DNA from: Melitaea cinxia
Lineage: Eukaryota > Arthropoda > Insecta > Lepidoptera > Nymphalidae
Assembly: GCF_905220565.1 (NCBI RefSeq)
Contig: NC_059408.1
Coordinates: forward strand, 3,844,508-3,908,507
Direction of reading: 5' to 3'
DNA length: 64,000 bases
The notes beneath the pieces were generated by a model. The model worked only from the letters and a program-made list of their open reading frames with translations. It searched no databases and was not told where the DNA came from. The translations under genes were made by a program, and so were the position numbers. Every line of letters starts with the position of its first letter. Within the stretch, counting starts at the first letter, position 1. This document shows, one piece after another, positions 45,198-54,949 of the stretch.

Positions 45198-45510
45198 AAG
45201 CGGTCGTCAAACAGCAAAAGGTAACTGCTGTAAATTGTTGAGAAATTCCCTCGAGTGTTTATGGGCTCCATCATCAAACCTGGTCCTGCGACACAGATGA
45301 TCACACAGCAGGTAATTGCTATAAATCGTTGAAAAGTTCCCTCGACTATCTTTCATCTCCATCATCAGACTTTAATGGCACTTGTAACTCATATAGGTGC
45401 AAAGTTCTCATCAACAGAAACGAATTAAGTTCAAACAGCAGGTAATTGCTATAAATTATTGAAGAGTTCCCTCGACTATCTTTCTTCTCCATCATCAGAT
45501 CGACTCCAGA
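45198..45510 (-). repeat. three repeats of a ~65-bp module (CAGCAGGTAATTGCTATAAA)
   Basis: CAGCAAAAGGTAACTGCTGT at 45210, CAGCAGGTAATTGCTATAAA at 45306 and again at 45437, each followed by GTTCCCTCGACTATCTT and a CTCCATCATCAGA motif. The module ends resemble the GAGGGAAACTTTTGA part of the AACCGACTTC family read in reverse, so this may be an expanded interior of that family. Confidence 0.6.
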
Positions 45511-45795
45511 CCTTTATTAAATAGTAGTGCTTTATAGTGCTTAATGAAAACATGATTAAAATTACTAGTCACCCTTACGATTTTTGAAAGTTTCCCTCGA
45601 TTTCTCTGGGATCCCATCATCAGATCCTGGTTTCCGTATCATGGTACCAAACTATGAATATCTCCTTTCCAACAAAAAAAGAATTATCAAAATTGGTTCA
45701 TAAACGAAGAAGTTATCCCCGAACATACATAAAAAAAAAAAATATATATACGGTCGAATTGAGTAACCTCCTCCTTTTTTTGAAGTCGGTTAAAA
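45510..45795 (-). repeat. AACCGACTTC family, minus copy
   Basis: Plus strand: GTTTCCCTCGATTTCTCTGG, GATCCCATCATCAGATCCTG, TCCTTTCCAACAAAAAAAG, GAATTGAGTAACCTCCTCC and terminal TTTGAAGTCGGTTAA. Reverse complement of the 56520 copy. Confidence 0.8.
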
Positions 45796-46019
45796 AAAAT
45801 CCAATTTGACGCTGCTGTTCGTAATTAATACGCGTTTAACATTTTAGCGATTCATTTTATTCATATTAATTACCGTTTATTTCATAATTGTATCGTACGT
45901 TTTCATTATGATGTTACATTACCTTTATTGAGGTATGAAATCTCTTCCGTGAAGCCTTAACTTACATATAACAACTGAGTGATACTGCCTTCAAATAGTG
46001 TTGTGTTCCTTGTGTGTGT

Positions 46020-46160
46020 GTATACACACACGTGTGAATGTGTATTCAACACAACAAAGTAGCCAGAGCTCCTGTCCTTTCCTGAGGGTCGAGGGTAGGA
46101 TCGGCAATACGTTCATGATACTTTTGATTGAACTGCTTACCATAAAGCGTAACATACACT
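46020..46160 (-). repeat. GTCGGCAAACAAGCG family, decayed minus fragment
   Basis: CAAAGTAGCCAGAGCTCCTG, AGGATCGGCAATACGTTCAT and GAACTGCTTACCATAAAG follow the family order with many changes. The TGTGTGTGTATACACACACG palindromic dinucleotide run lies at its start. Confidence 0.55.
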
Positions 46161-46859
46161 AGTAGTCAGAAAAAGTGGTACAACAGTCTTTAACGATTAG
46201 GAAAATCTTTGTTTTATAAGAAATTTCAGAAAACAAACTCATTATAAATTACAAAAAGTGTTTTTTTTTTAATATTTAGCCGTATGCTTTCAGCCACTAG
46301 AGTTGCTACGTCTACGAGTCTCTTTATCAATCACACCCCTTGCAAATTAAATTGGGAGTATAAATGAAATATAATTTTTTTTCTTATGCACTCCTATGCT
46401 TAGATATTTAATTGGAGTTTCAGTTAAAAGTGTTTTCAAATGTCATTCAGCAATTTTATTGTTTTCATCATCATAAAATATGAAGCGACGATACTGGACG
46501 GGTGTATAATACTATAAAAATATTTTATCTTAATTATAAATATGAGTTACATATTTAAAGAATTGTTTAAGATTGGGGACTAGAAATTAACAGTAAAACT
46601 TATCTAAAATAATTATGTCAATTTTATATCACTTAATAGTTCCATCTGTACTGACTAGTACTCCATAATGTTTGCCATACAAATACAAACAAAAAAAAAA
46701 ATTATCTTTTTAATTGTAAAGATTAAACATCTCATATTACCTATTCATTTTTTTAAGGTTACGTACGCGTACGCTTCTTTAATAGAAAGATGCAGCTCAA
46801 CTACAAAATTTATTGCTATGTATAAACGTATTAATAACATTTTATATAAGGTTAAAGTA

Positions 46860-47115
46860 TAATAACTGAGGTAGAGCAAAGCAGGAAATTTCCTGCTTAA
46901 AATATGGAGCAGCCCGACTGTGGTGGTACTTCAACCTTACAGATGATCACCGCTAAATAATACTGCTTTCAAGCAGTGTTGTGTTCCTATGGTGTGTAAG
47001 GTGACCAGAGCTCCTGGGGGAATTAGGTTTCTGGTGTTGCAGACGCTACGGTACGCTAGCTAGGTAAGCTATGGTATATAGGTGAGCCATACACTTGTTT
47101 GCCGACCTAGTTATA
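46860..47115 (-). repeat. GTCGGCAAACAAGCG family, minus copy
   Basis: TAACTGAGGTAGAGCAAAGC, AGGAAATTTCCTGCTTAAAA, ATACTGCTTTCAAGCAGTGT, GGTGACCAGAGCTCCTGGGG and TTTGCCGACCTAGTTATATA. Good copy with an internal deletion before the 3' end. Confidence 0.8.
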
Positions 47116-47869
47116 TAAAAAATATATTAAAAATGTAACAAAACTAGTTAAGTTATATTTGAAAAATCATATTGATGTACCCTAATATAAATTTATGATT
47201 AGCAAACTTAATCCTTTTTCATTGTGTGTAACACTATAGGCGTGGGATGCTACGCGTTTCATATTACGAATTATTTTACAATCATTGTGGTCGCTACTTC
47301 GATCTTTTAGAGATTACGACTTTTCGAAATTGATTTTTACTAAATAAAAAAATCATACATTTTTTGCTTATTTTAGCACCTATAAATATTGTGTTTTGTA
47401 ACGAAAGTGGTAGCAGTTTTATTTCGTTATGGTGTTGGATGACAAATAAAAAGTATGACAACACTAATAACTAGCTAGATGTACAAAATGTTCTCAGATA
47501 AATAGACTATGTATTTGGGTATTTTTTTTAACTTGTCCCTAACTTTGACTGATTCTCATCATCATTCATGACTATTTTTATTGCCGACAATCGAGCATTC
47601 ACATTAACGTATGTATATAAAGCACTCAAAACATATCGTTAAGACAGAGAGTGCTGATTTTAAAAGAAGATGGAGAGCTCTGCTCTCTTAGAACTCTTGG
47701 ACTATATGTGCATTACCGAATGCAATTTCATTTTGAAATTATACTCAGAGAAACGAAAGTTTTTCTGCCATTAATTTTCTAGAATTTCTTAGCGAATTAC
47801 GTTAATAAGAAAAAAAACTTGTAATAGATTATACTGTTATAAAAATTATGCCATAAATACATTTCATTC

Positions 47870-48115
47870 GAAAATGAATCTTAAAAAAACAATTCCTCTG
47901 CCCGTAACTCGTGTCATATCGAGTCAATGTCAAATAGATTATATCGAAACTAAACAGAATCCCTGGCAGCAATACGGATTAGATCGGGGTAATTTTCCAC
48001 TAATGTGCTCTTTCAATTTCATCTCAAGTTTAAGTAAATACTGTCTTGTTAACGTGCATTGTGGTATTTGGAAATGTGATATTTATTTATATTCTAGATT
48101 TTTCGATTAGATTGT
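47870..48115. promoter_or_regulatory. repeat-free block with GGATTA, candidate enhancer
   Basis: ATTCCTCTGCCCGTAACTCG, CGAGTCAATGTCAAATAGAT, CAGCAATACGGATTAGATCG and GGGGTAATTTTCCACTAATG. It is covered by a 78-codon ATG frame (47874-48110) with no recognised domain. The sequence has homeodomain cores (GGATTA, TAAT) and no repeats. Coding origin is not excluded but lacks support. Confidence 0.3.
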
Positions 48116-48249
48116 GAAGTAAAAATATAGGCGGTAATGAAAAAGAAACCAATTTCTGGAGACAATTTCGTATGAAAATATGCTTATATAATATACCAAG
48201 AACAACTAATGTTGACTTCCTTAATCATTTACTTAAATGTTTCGTTCTT

Positions 48250-48515
48250 TCAATTAAAGCACAGCAAGAAATGTCTTGCTCAAAAGGGGTAGCTGCCCGA
48301 TTGGGAAGGTATCACATCCTTCTAGAAGACCACAGTTTGTGTGGTGTGTAAGGGAGCTAGAGCCACTGAAGAAGCGTTGTGTCGACTGTACTGGTAGGGT
48401 CGGAATGAAGCTTGTGACGCTCCAGTGTTGCAGGCATTGATAGGTTACGGTTACCGTTTACTATCAGGCGGAACCTACGTTTATCTGCTACCTTAGTTCT
48501 ACAATTATGTAAAGT
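48250..48515 (-). repeat. GTCGGCAAACAAGCG family, decayed minus copy
   Basis: AGCAAGAAATGTCTTGCTCA, TATCACATCCTTCTAGAAGA, GACGCTCCAGTGTTGCAGGC, GGTTACCGTTTACTATCAGG, TATCTGCTACCTTAGTTCT keep the family order. Confidence 0.65.
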
Positions 48516-48639
48516 AAAATATATCGTCATTAATTTCTACATAGTGCAATTATATAGGTACTTTATTTTTACAGCGTAATTTTATTTGATTATGATCACA
48601 AAACATAACAAATAAAATACAATATAAACCTTTAAAAGC

Positions 48640-48880
48640 TCCAAGATCACGTTCACGAAATTACTCTTATCCAGTCTTAAATAATCCACAATTAACAGAC
48701 ATCCGATTAAAATTTCCTTGTAAGACGCTGGTGCGCGGATAATTTGCGAGTAAACATGTTAGCTACGATACACGTTTCATTTTACGCGAATTACACCACT
48801 CTACACGAGGAATTTAATTATTTAGTGGTGGGGAAGTTTCTTAACTGGATACGGTGTTTAGTAGCAATGGAGTATTATAA
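48640..48880. promoter_or_regulatory. repeat-free block, candidate enhancer
   Basis: GACGCTGGTGCGCGGATAAT, ATTTTACGCGAATTACACCA and GGAATTTAATTATTTAGTGG. Complex sequence with CpG and TAATTA cores, not found elsewhere in the window. Confidence 0.3.
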
Positions 48881-48957
48881 TTTACATTGTTGTGCGCTAG
48901 GAGAACGAAAATAAGTATAAATAAGAAAAAAATGTTGTTATAATTTTATACGCTTAT

Positions 48958-49070
48958 TAATACGTAAAGCAAAAACTTTGTACCCCTTTTTACGAATATT
49001 GCGCGGACGGATGAGTAAGAAATTTCGCACATTTATATTTTATAATAGGGAAGGAGTGCAGAATGCCATT
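48958..49070 (+). repeat. interspersed repeat (GGAGTGCAGAATGCC), plus copy
   Basis: TACGTAAAGCAAAAACTTTG, TTTTTACGAATATTGCGCGG, AAGAAATTTCGCACATTTAT, GGAGTGCAGAATGCC. Inverted relative to 17683-17800. Confidence 0.65.
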
Positions 49071-49734
49071 TTTTTTAAGTGAATAAAATACAATAAATCA
49101 ATAAAACAATCATTACACACACTACCATGTATTTGACACAACACACGCATATTATATACTCTTTTGTTGATTGTCGGTCTGTAGTCAAATTGAATAATTA
49201 AAAAAAAGGTTCATTATTTTCATAAATTTTTGGTTTTCTTTAATGTAAATTTTTAATTGTGGTCGAATTTCGACCTCTTGCCGACCACTAGTTTAAATTA
49301 AGAGACATTGTTGTTTATTCTTAAGTTTTTCTTTAGTATTTTTTTTTAGAATAGGCGTTAAATCCATTCAAAGACACCTGACAGATCTGACTTCGTACTC
49401 GTAAAGTTTCTTATTATATTAACTACCTAAACATAAAACTAATGCTTATCAAAGCACTAACTACTAAACAAAAATAAGAAGGCTTAATTTCATATTTATT
49501 TTATTTTCATACAGACAAAATTCGGCGTCCATAATTACTGAGCTCTAGATTAAAATACTAAGAAGATCAAGATGTTCGTCTTTGTTTAATCCTAGAAAAA
49601 CGAGAGAGACTATATCATTACAGGCTAAATATATCTGCGACTTCGTAAATAGATATATCATTTGATTTTTATCCTCTCTCAAAAGGGTTCTGTAATAAAT
49701 TTTAGAATAAAACAGTCCGCACTTTTTAATCTGC

Positions 49735-50125
49735 TGAAGTCCCAGTAAAGTTAATCAAGCTCATAGTATGAGTGGGTGGCTATATTCTTTTGTGCCGTGT
49801 GGCTACGGCACCAATGAATATAGCCACCCCCTCTCTTCCCGTGGTTGTCGTAAGAGGCGACTAAGGGATAACGCGGTTCCATTACCACCTTGGAACTTGA
49901 GAAGCCGACCGATGGCGGGATAGTCATCTAATCGCTGGCTTTGAAACACACAGGCAGAAGACGGGCAGCAGCGTCTTAGGTGCGACAAAGCCAGCCCTGC
50001 GGTCACCAACCCGCCTGCCCAGCGTGGTGACTATGGGCAACACACATGAGTTCACGCCATTTTTGGCTCAAACTTGTGGAGGCTTAGTCCAGTAGTGGAC
50101 TGCGATAGGCTGATATGATGATGTG
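49735..50125 (+). repeat. retroelement, long copy with 5' and 3' end sequences joined
   Basis: AATATAGCCACCCCCTCTCT, TCGTAAGAGGCGACTAAGGG, TTGAGAAGCCGACCGATGGC, GACGGGCAGCAGCGTCTTAG, CGCCTGCCCAGCGTGGTGAC and AGTCCAGTAGTGGACTGCGA, ending GATATGATGATG. The CGTAAGAGGCGACTAAGGGAT part normally lies away from the 3' tail in a LINE, so this is either a SINE that uses both ends or a LINE with a large internal deletion. A short inverted duplication (GAGTGGGTGGCTATATTCTT / GAATATAGCCACCC) lies at its 5' edge. Confidence 0.7.
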
Positions 50126-50174
50126 ATAGTATGAACATAGATTATACCAAAGTTTATGTTCCGCGGGTCATAAT

Positions 50175-50235
50175 GTACATCATCATCATCATCATTACAG
50201 CCTATCATAGTCCACTGCTGGACATAATGTACAGA
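50175..50235 (-). repeat. retroelement 3' tail, minus fragment
   Basis: ATCATCATCATCATCATTAC, AGCCTATCATAGTCCACTGC, TGGACATAATG: inverted relative to the neighbouring copy ending at 50125. The pair could form a hairpin. Confidence 0.75.
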
Positions 50236-50719
50236 TAGATAGATAAAAAATAACACTAAATTTTAAGCTTCAGTATCAATATTGGAGTGCAGACCAAAAA
50301 AAATCCTTAATGTACCTATGTACAAAATTAGACCCGTTACAGTTTTATTATAAGTATGGAACTAAGGAAGAAGTATATACTTCATCGAAAATTACTTCAT
50401 AAACGAAAAGCCGAAAAGTTCGATGTTAGTTGGATCAAGAGATCTAATCCCGGAGCGTAGGATCAATTCGTTGATGTGATGAAAAACTTTACCGTGTTAT
50501 TTTATACCTTAATAACGTATATGGAATATAGCTTTGATAGCATTAGGTACACCGTATACTTATTTTGTTATTCCTTACTTATTTTACCCAAATGGCTACT
50601 CTTATATATTATATCACATTAATAATGTTTGTTGGAAAGATTAAGATTAAACTTAAAAAATATTATATAATTTATAAGTAATATATAAATTATAATATTG
50701 TAATGTTGTGTGAATGATC

Positions 50720-50960
50720 ACGATTCAGCCTGTAACATCCCACAGCTGGGCATAGGTTTGATAACAGTCTTGATCGACGGTTTAACGTGCTCTCCGAGGC
50801 GCGGTGGGGACAGACATAAGAACAAACAACCAGATCAGAAAGGAATACTTGTACACATACATACAAATATCTATCCCAAACGGGAATCGAACCCGCAATC
50901 GCCGGCGTGTGAGCACCAAACCGGTGAACGCACCAATACACCAGGGCGATGCCTTAAATA
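50720..50960 (-). repeat. tRNA-related SINE with tail, minus copy
   Basis: Plus strand: CAGCCTGTAACATCCCACAG (tail), ACGTGCTCTCCGAGGCGCGG, AACAAACAACCAGATCAGAA, CCAAACGGGAATCGAACCCG (box B complement), AATCGCCGGCGTGTGAGCAC, CACCAATACACCAGGGCGAT (box A side). It explains three overlapping open frames here. Confidence 0.8.
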
Positions 50961-51256
50961 TACAAGTCCCAGAAAATTGAATTTTATCTGAACTCACAAA
51001 CGCCTCTTGGCAGACTGTTTGACTTATTACGTATTGAATATAAATGTATGAAATTTAGGAAGTAGAGTTTCTTCTAACATGTAGAGTTAATGTGTAAGAA
51101 TTTTTGAAAATTCTACATCTAAAGGTCTGTCGTGATATTTGTCCGGGCTAATCTCCGAAACTACGGGATCGGTTTTAATGAAATTTTGCACAGGAATGTA
51201 ATATTTGTCCAACTTAAATAACCATAAACATTTTTGAATATCATATCAAAAATTGA

Positions 51257-51329
51257 CCGCTCCAGCGGGGTTCGAACCCGCGTCTCCGACTTGCCGTGTC
51301 GGCGCTCTAGCCAATTAAGCTATGGAACG
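51257..51329 (-). tRNA. tRNA-like sequence, unit 1 (probably not a working tRNA)
   Basis: Folds to a full cloverleaf: acceptor CGTTCCA/TGGAGCG (7 pairs, one G-U), U8 A9, D stem GCTT/GAGC with G18 G19 in a long D loop, anticodon stem CCGAC/GTCGG, T arm GCGGG TTCGAAC CCCGC, discriminator G. Box A TAGCTTAATTGG and box B GGTTCGAACCC are intact. The anticodon loop ACGGCAA would read GGC (Ala), but position 33 is C, not U, and identity elements of tRNA-Ala (G3-U70) are absent. More likely a pol III promoter of a repeat than a translation tRNA. Confidence 0.5.
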
Positions 51330-51567
51330 ATGCACCCGCTCGAGCGAAATTTTCGATATGATAATTTTTAATTTTCGGTTTAAGCGAACCGTGGCGCCGT
51401 CTATAGTGAGCTCTTTACAGAAACCCGTAACTATTCAAAGTTTCATATTACAATGAAAATCTTTGACAGGAGACGACACCGTGCTATTTTTAATATCTAA
51501 GATTTTTATTTTTGTGTTACCCACATTAGGAATTCTAAACATTTTTGAATATCATATCAAAAATTGA

Positions 51568-51640
51568 CCGCTCCAGCGGGGTTCGAACCCGCGTCTCCGA
51601 CTTGCCGTGTCGGCGCTCTAGCCAATTAAGCTATGGAACG
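51568..51640 (-). tRNA. tRNA-like sequence, unit 2 (same sequence as unit 1)
   Basis: Identical to unit 1 by eye: intact A and B boxes, complete stems, anticodon loop ACGGCAA without U33. Exactly 311 bp from unit 1. No oligo-T terminator follows at the usual distance; the first T run is the AATTTTTGATATG of the unit end, which could serve as a weak stop. Confidence 0.5.
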
Positions 51641-51947
51641 ATGCACCCGCTCGAGCGAAATTTTCGATATGATAATTTTTAATTTTCGGTTTAAGCGAAC
51701 CGTGGCGCCGTCTATAGTGATATGATATTCAAAAATGTTTAGAATTCCTAATGTGGGTAACACAAAAATAAAAATCTTAGATATTAAAAATAGCACGGTG
51801 TCGTCTCCTGTCAAAGATTTTCATTGTAATATGAAACTTTGAATAGTTACGGGTTTCTGTAAAGAGCTCACTATAGACGGCGCCACGGTTCGCTTAAACC
51901 GAAAATTAAAAATTATCATATCGAAAATTTCGCTCGAGCGGGTGCAT

Positions 51948-52020
51948 CGTTCCATAGCTTAATTAGCTAGAGCGCCGACACGGCAAGTCGGAGACGCGGG
52001 TTCGAACCCCGCTGGAGCGG
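51948..52020 (+). tRNA. tRNA-like sequence, unit 3 (inverted, G18 lost)
   Basis: Same cloverleaf as units 1 and 2 but box A reads TAGCTTAATTAG: G18 has become A, removing the G18-T55 contact and weakening box A. Box B is intact. This is one of the very few differences between the inverted unit and the other two. Confidence 0.45.
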
Positions 52021-52179
52021 TCAATTTTTGATATGATATTCAAAAATGTTTAGAATTCCTAATGTGGGTAACACAAAAATAAAAATCTTAGATATTAAAT
52101 AACCATATTAAAAAAATAAATAAGGCGTTTCCTACGAAGTTTGTCAGGTCAGCTAGTTTTTATATAAATAACTTAGATT

Positions 52180-52470
52180 ATTCACTTCAGCCTATCGCAG
52201 TCCACTGCTGGACATAGGCCACAATTTCGTCCTAAAAATGGCGTCAACTCATGTGTGTTACCCTTAGTCACCACGCTGGGGAGGCGGGTTGGTGTCCGCA
52301 GGGCTGGCTTTGTCACACCGAAGACGCTGCTGTCCGTCTTGGGCCTGTATAATTGAAAGCCAGCAGTTGGATGGTTGTCCCGCCATCGGTCGGCCTTATC
52401 CCTTAGTCGCCTCTTACGACACCCTCGGGAAGAGAGTGAGTGGCTATATTCTTTATTGTCGTAACCAAAC
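52180..52470 (-). repeat. retroelement end sequences, minus copy
   Basis: Plus strand: CAGCCTATCGCAGTCCACTG, TGGACATAGGCC, GTCACCACGCTGGGGAGGCG, GGGCTGGCTTTGTCACACCG, CCGCCATCGGTCGGCCTTAT, CCCTTAGTCGCCTCTTACGA, AGTGGCTATATTCTT. It is the same 5'+3' composite as 49735-50125, inverted. The two ~100-residue frames here are within it. Confidence 0.8.
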
Positions 52471-52861
52471 AGCATACACCAAGATTAAAAACCAGAATTT
52501 GTTCAAATATCCGCAATCCAAAATCGAATCTGCACTACAAAATGTGTATAAAAAAATTATCATACAAAATAGATTGCCATTAAGATTTTAAACTTTACAC
52601 GGTAACATGTCATTTTTCGTTAAATCAATCAATTTCAAATTCGCCGAGGCTGAAACACGCAATTTCAATACATTAAGGATAACTCGAGAACTTCCCGACA
52701 TGTAACCTGTCACTTAGCTACATACACACTTAGGACTTTTATTTAGCGTGTACGACACGACGTTCGACGCGATTTCTGCTTTTGAATTTTTGCTTAATAA
52801 ATGAATAATTATATACATATACTTGATGAATATTTAAATATTTTATTGCAATGATTACTAA

Positions 52862-52930
52862 TTTTTGAAATACAATTTCTTTACGCACGCTTGACTTGGG
52901 AGTAAGCTGGTAAATGCGTGACGCTGCTTT
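52862..52930 (+). repeat. interspersed repeat CTTTACGCACGCTTGACTTG, head only
   Basis: ATTTCTTTACGCACGCTTGA, GGAGTAAGCTGGTAAATGCG, TGACG: matches the first 60 bp of 18020-18345 and then stops. Confidence 0.7.
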
Positions 52931-53029
52931 TTGTATGTTTCTTATATCAGCGTTTATGTGAACTCAACTTTACATTTAGTCATAGTCACCGGTAGCATAC
53001 TGTTACAAAGTGGAATAAAATATATTTAA

Positions 53030-53430
53030 TACTGAAATAAAAAACGTCTGAGACATATTTATAACAACGTCAAGTACGATTTTCGTAATCGAATCAAAAA
53101 GTCGTGTCGTTTGCTCAAAGTGGCATCTCCTAAACAATTTTCCTCGATTTTCTCAACATATTTTCAGCGGTCTTTAACGTTAACTTTCGCGTTAACTCTC
53201 GTATGAAGTGTTTTAAAACATTACGGTACGCTGACGCAATTAGCTTGCGAGTAACTTTTAAGTCAGTCAGGCATGTTTTAAGTCTTTTTAAGTTTCTGAC
53301 GCGGGTTTAAGTTTTAACATCTCCATAAAGTGGCGAGTTCGCGACTTGTGTGAATATGGAATTAGTTTTTAACTCCGTTTCCGTTGATTCCATTTAATTT
53401 TGATGCGACATAGGTAAGACATTTAAAAGC
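53030..53430. promoter_or_regulatory. repeat-free block A in Drgx intron 4, candidate enhancer
   Basis: GTTAACTTTCGCGTTAACTC is nearly palindromic (GTTAAC...GTTAAC), followed by GACGCAATTAGCTTGCGAGT and GTTTCTGACGCGGGTTTAAG. About 400 bp without any repeat match, with TAATTG-type cores and CpG. Confidence 0.35.
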
Positions 53431-53559
53431 TTTTAAATTTGTTCTTTAACCCCATATTTTAATTATGGCTCCTAATTATAAAGCGTCTAGTAAAAAACTA
53501 AAATACATAGGCGTTACATTTATAATTTCGCTAATTCTTCAATTACTCGTTTTTTAATT

Positions 53560-54130
53560 TAGAAATAAAGTTGATAGCGGTCCCTTTACAAACATCACAT
53601 CCAATCGTTTAAATATAATAGTTATAAAACTCGTTGAAACAACACAATGCAGAGCTATTATGTTCGAATCTATTGTACCACCTTCATAAAAGAAGCTATT
53701 ACCAGACCGCCCGCTAAAGGCTCATTACACTTAACAAACAATGTATTTGTTATTATTTAACTCCACTCATAGCGTGTAGCAAACGCAAACAATCGTCGCT
53801 TACCGAACAGTAGGTAATTACCGCGCCCCTACTGCTCGGAACACCCTTGCAATCAAACAAATCACTGCTGAAAACGAACCTTAATACCATTGAAATAAGG
53901 ATCAAAATCTCCGCGACGATTCGCGATAATACGGCAAACTTAGGTTGGCCCATAACAATTTATTAGTCTCCCCTTTACGCGTGCTTTAAGTGGAAGTAGC
54001 GAGAGATGAAGGGTGTCTTTCAAAAATGGTTGATGTTAGTTAAGAGTGACATAGTCTTGTGTTGTGACATGTGTTTTAAAGGTTAAAACCTTGTCACAAT
54101 GGGGAGTGAATCAGATATCTTTGAAAATGT
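53560..54130. promoter_or_regulatory. repeat-free block B in Drgx intron 4, candidate enhancer
   Basis: ATGCAGAGCTATTATGTTCG, AGACCGCCCGCTAAAGGCTC, ACAGTAGGTAATTACCGCGC (GGTAATTACC palindrome), CCTTGCAATCAAACAAATCA and TCCGCGACGATTCGCGATAA. The 66-residue minus frame at 53753 has no domain. This is the largest repeat-free stretch of the 17.8 kb intron. Confidence 0.35.
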
Positions 54131-54539
54131 TTGCAGAGTCGACAAGGTGGAGACGATATAAGGAATTTTAAAAGACTATTTAAATTTTGTGACATATTTG
54201 TTTATTGCTTGTACAAGATATGCTTAGGTTTCATACTACCGTATTAATTTTTTTTGTGTATAACAATAATTAAGCTTTAAAAGTTAAATGAGTAGATTTC
54301 ACTCAACGACAAGGAAATATCTTTATTATTACATCAGAATCTGAAAATGAAATGTATAGTAATACAGACAGATTTTCAGCAATATTTACAATTATGAACA
54401 TGATCTCAGAAAAAAAATTAAGCTCTTTGTTTATTATATACTCTAATAGTTCTTATAATTGTCGGTTCCTCCATGTAACCGTAGTCGGGTAAAATTTGAT
54501 TGAAATCGATCAAAAAATTTAAGTTACAAATATACAAAA

Positions 54540-54760
54540 TTCACTTTATAGAGAACAGATATCGTTATTCGAGAGGGACTCAAGCAGGGGGTAGTTTCGA
54601 CGTGCTGAAATATTAATTCCACCCTCGTAAGAGATAAAAACTATTAGGGTTCGACGGATTATGACGTGATTATTATTTTAACTGAATTAGCTTACCGCCG
54701 CTAAGGGTCACTTCGAGTTGAGATGCGTCATAGACTATATAGAAATGTAGATGTACAAAA
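54540..54760. promoter_or_regulatory. repeat-free block C, candidate regulatory
   Basis: TATTCGAGAGGGACTCAAGC, GGGTTCGACGGATTATGACG (GGATTA core, TGACG half CRE) and CTTACCGCCGCTAAGGGTCA. Ends just before the AT microsatellite. Confidence 0.25.
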
Positions 54761-54769
54761 AATACTATA

Positions 54770-54772
<3 letters not shown>

Positions 54773-54828
<56 letters not shown>
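54773..54828. repeat. (AT)n microsatellite, about 28 repeats
   Basis: An uninterrupted TATATA run of about 56 bp, likely variable in length between individuals. Confidence 0.95.
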
Positions 54829-54829
<1 letters not shown>

Positions 54830-54949
54830 AGGTCAGACAAACTCTTTCAGTAACAGGAGTTTGTTATAAGTAGTAACGTATGAAGAGTATTTACAAGATG
54901 CTTAACGGAAATGCACTGTTTACCTAATCGTTTCATTTGTCAATCAATA

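Larger units (their letters stand above)
51224..52097. mobile_element. cluster of three tRNA-like repeat units, two in tandem and one inverted
   Basis: Each unit has ATATCATATCAAAAATTGAC, a 73-nt tRNA-like sequence, CGATATGATAATTTTTAATT and TGGCGCCGTCTATAGTGA. Two minus-strand units repeat with a 311-bp period (tRNA-like ends at 51257 and 51568). A third in plus orientation starts at about 51720. The stretch 51224-51560 and the stretch 51720-52057 are reverse complements over about 335 bp with hardly any mismatch, so expansion was recent. The inter-unit DNA (GTGTTACCCACATTAGGAAT, GACAGGAGACGACACCGTG) is part of the unit. No protein frame is recognised. An old single copy is at 18385-18655. 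Confidence 0.8.

Noticed and set aside
44984..45304. 106-residue minus frame
   Set aside because: Lies fully inside a SINE and adjoining repeat; the same SINE elsewhere has stops.
51257..52020. Calling the three tRNA-like sequences functional nuclear tRNA genes
   Set aside because: C33, missing tRNA-Ala identity pair, embedding in a repeat unit and a mutated G18 in one copy argue against decoding function; they are listed as tRNA-like only.
52182..52591. Overlapping 97- and 100-residue frames on opposite strands
   Set aside because: Both fall in the composite retroelement end (52180-52470); no reverse-transcriptase motif.
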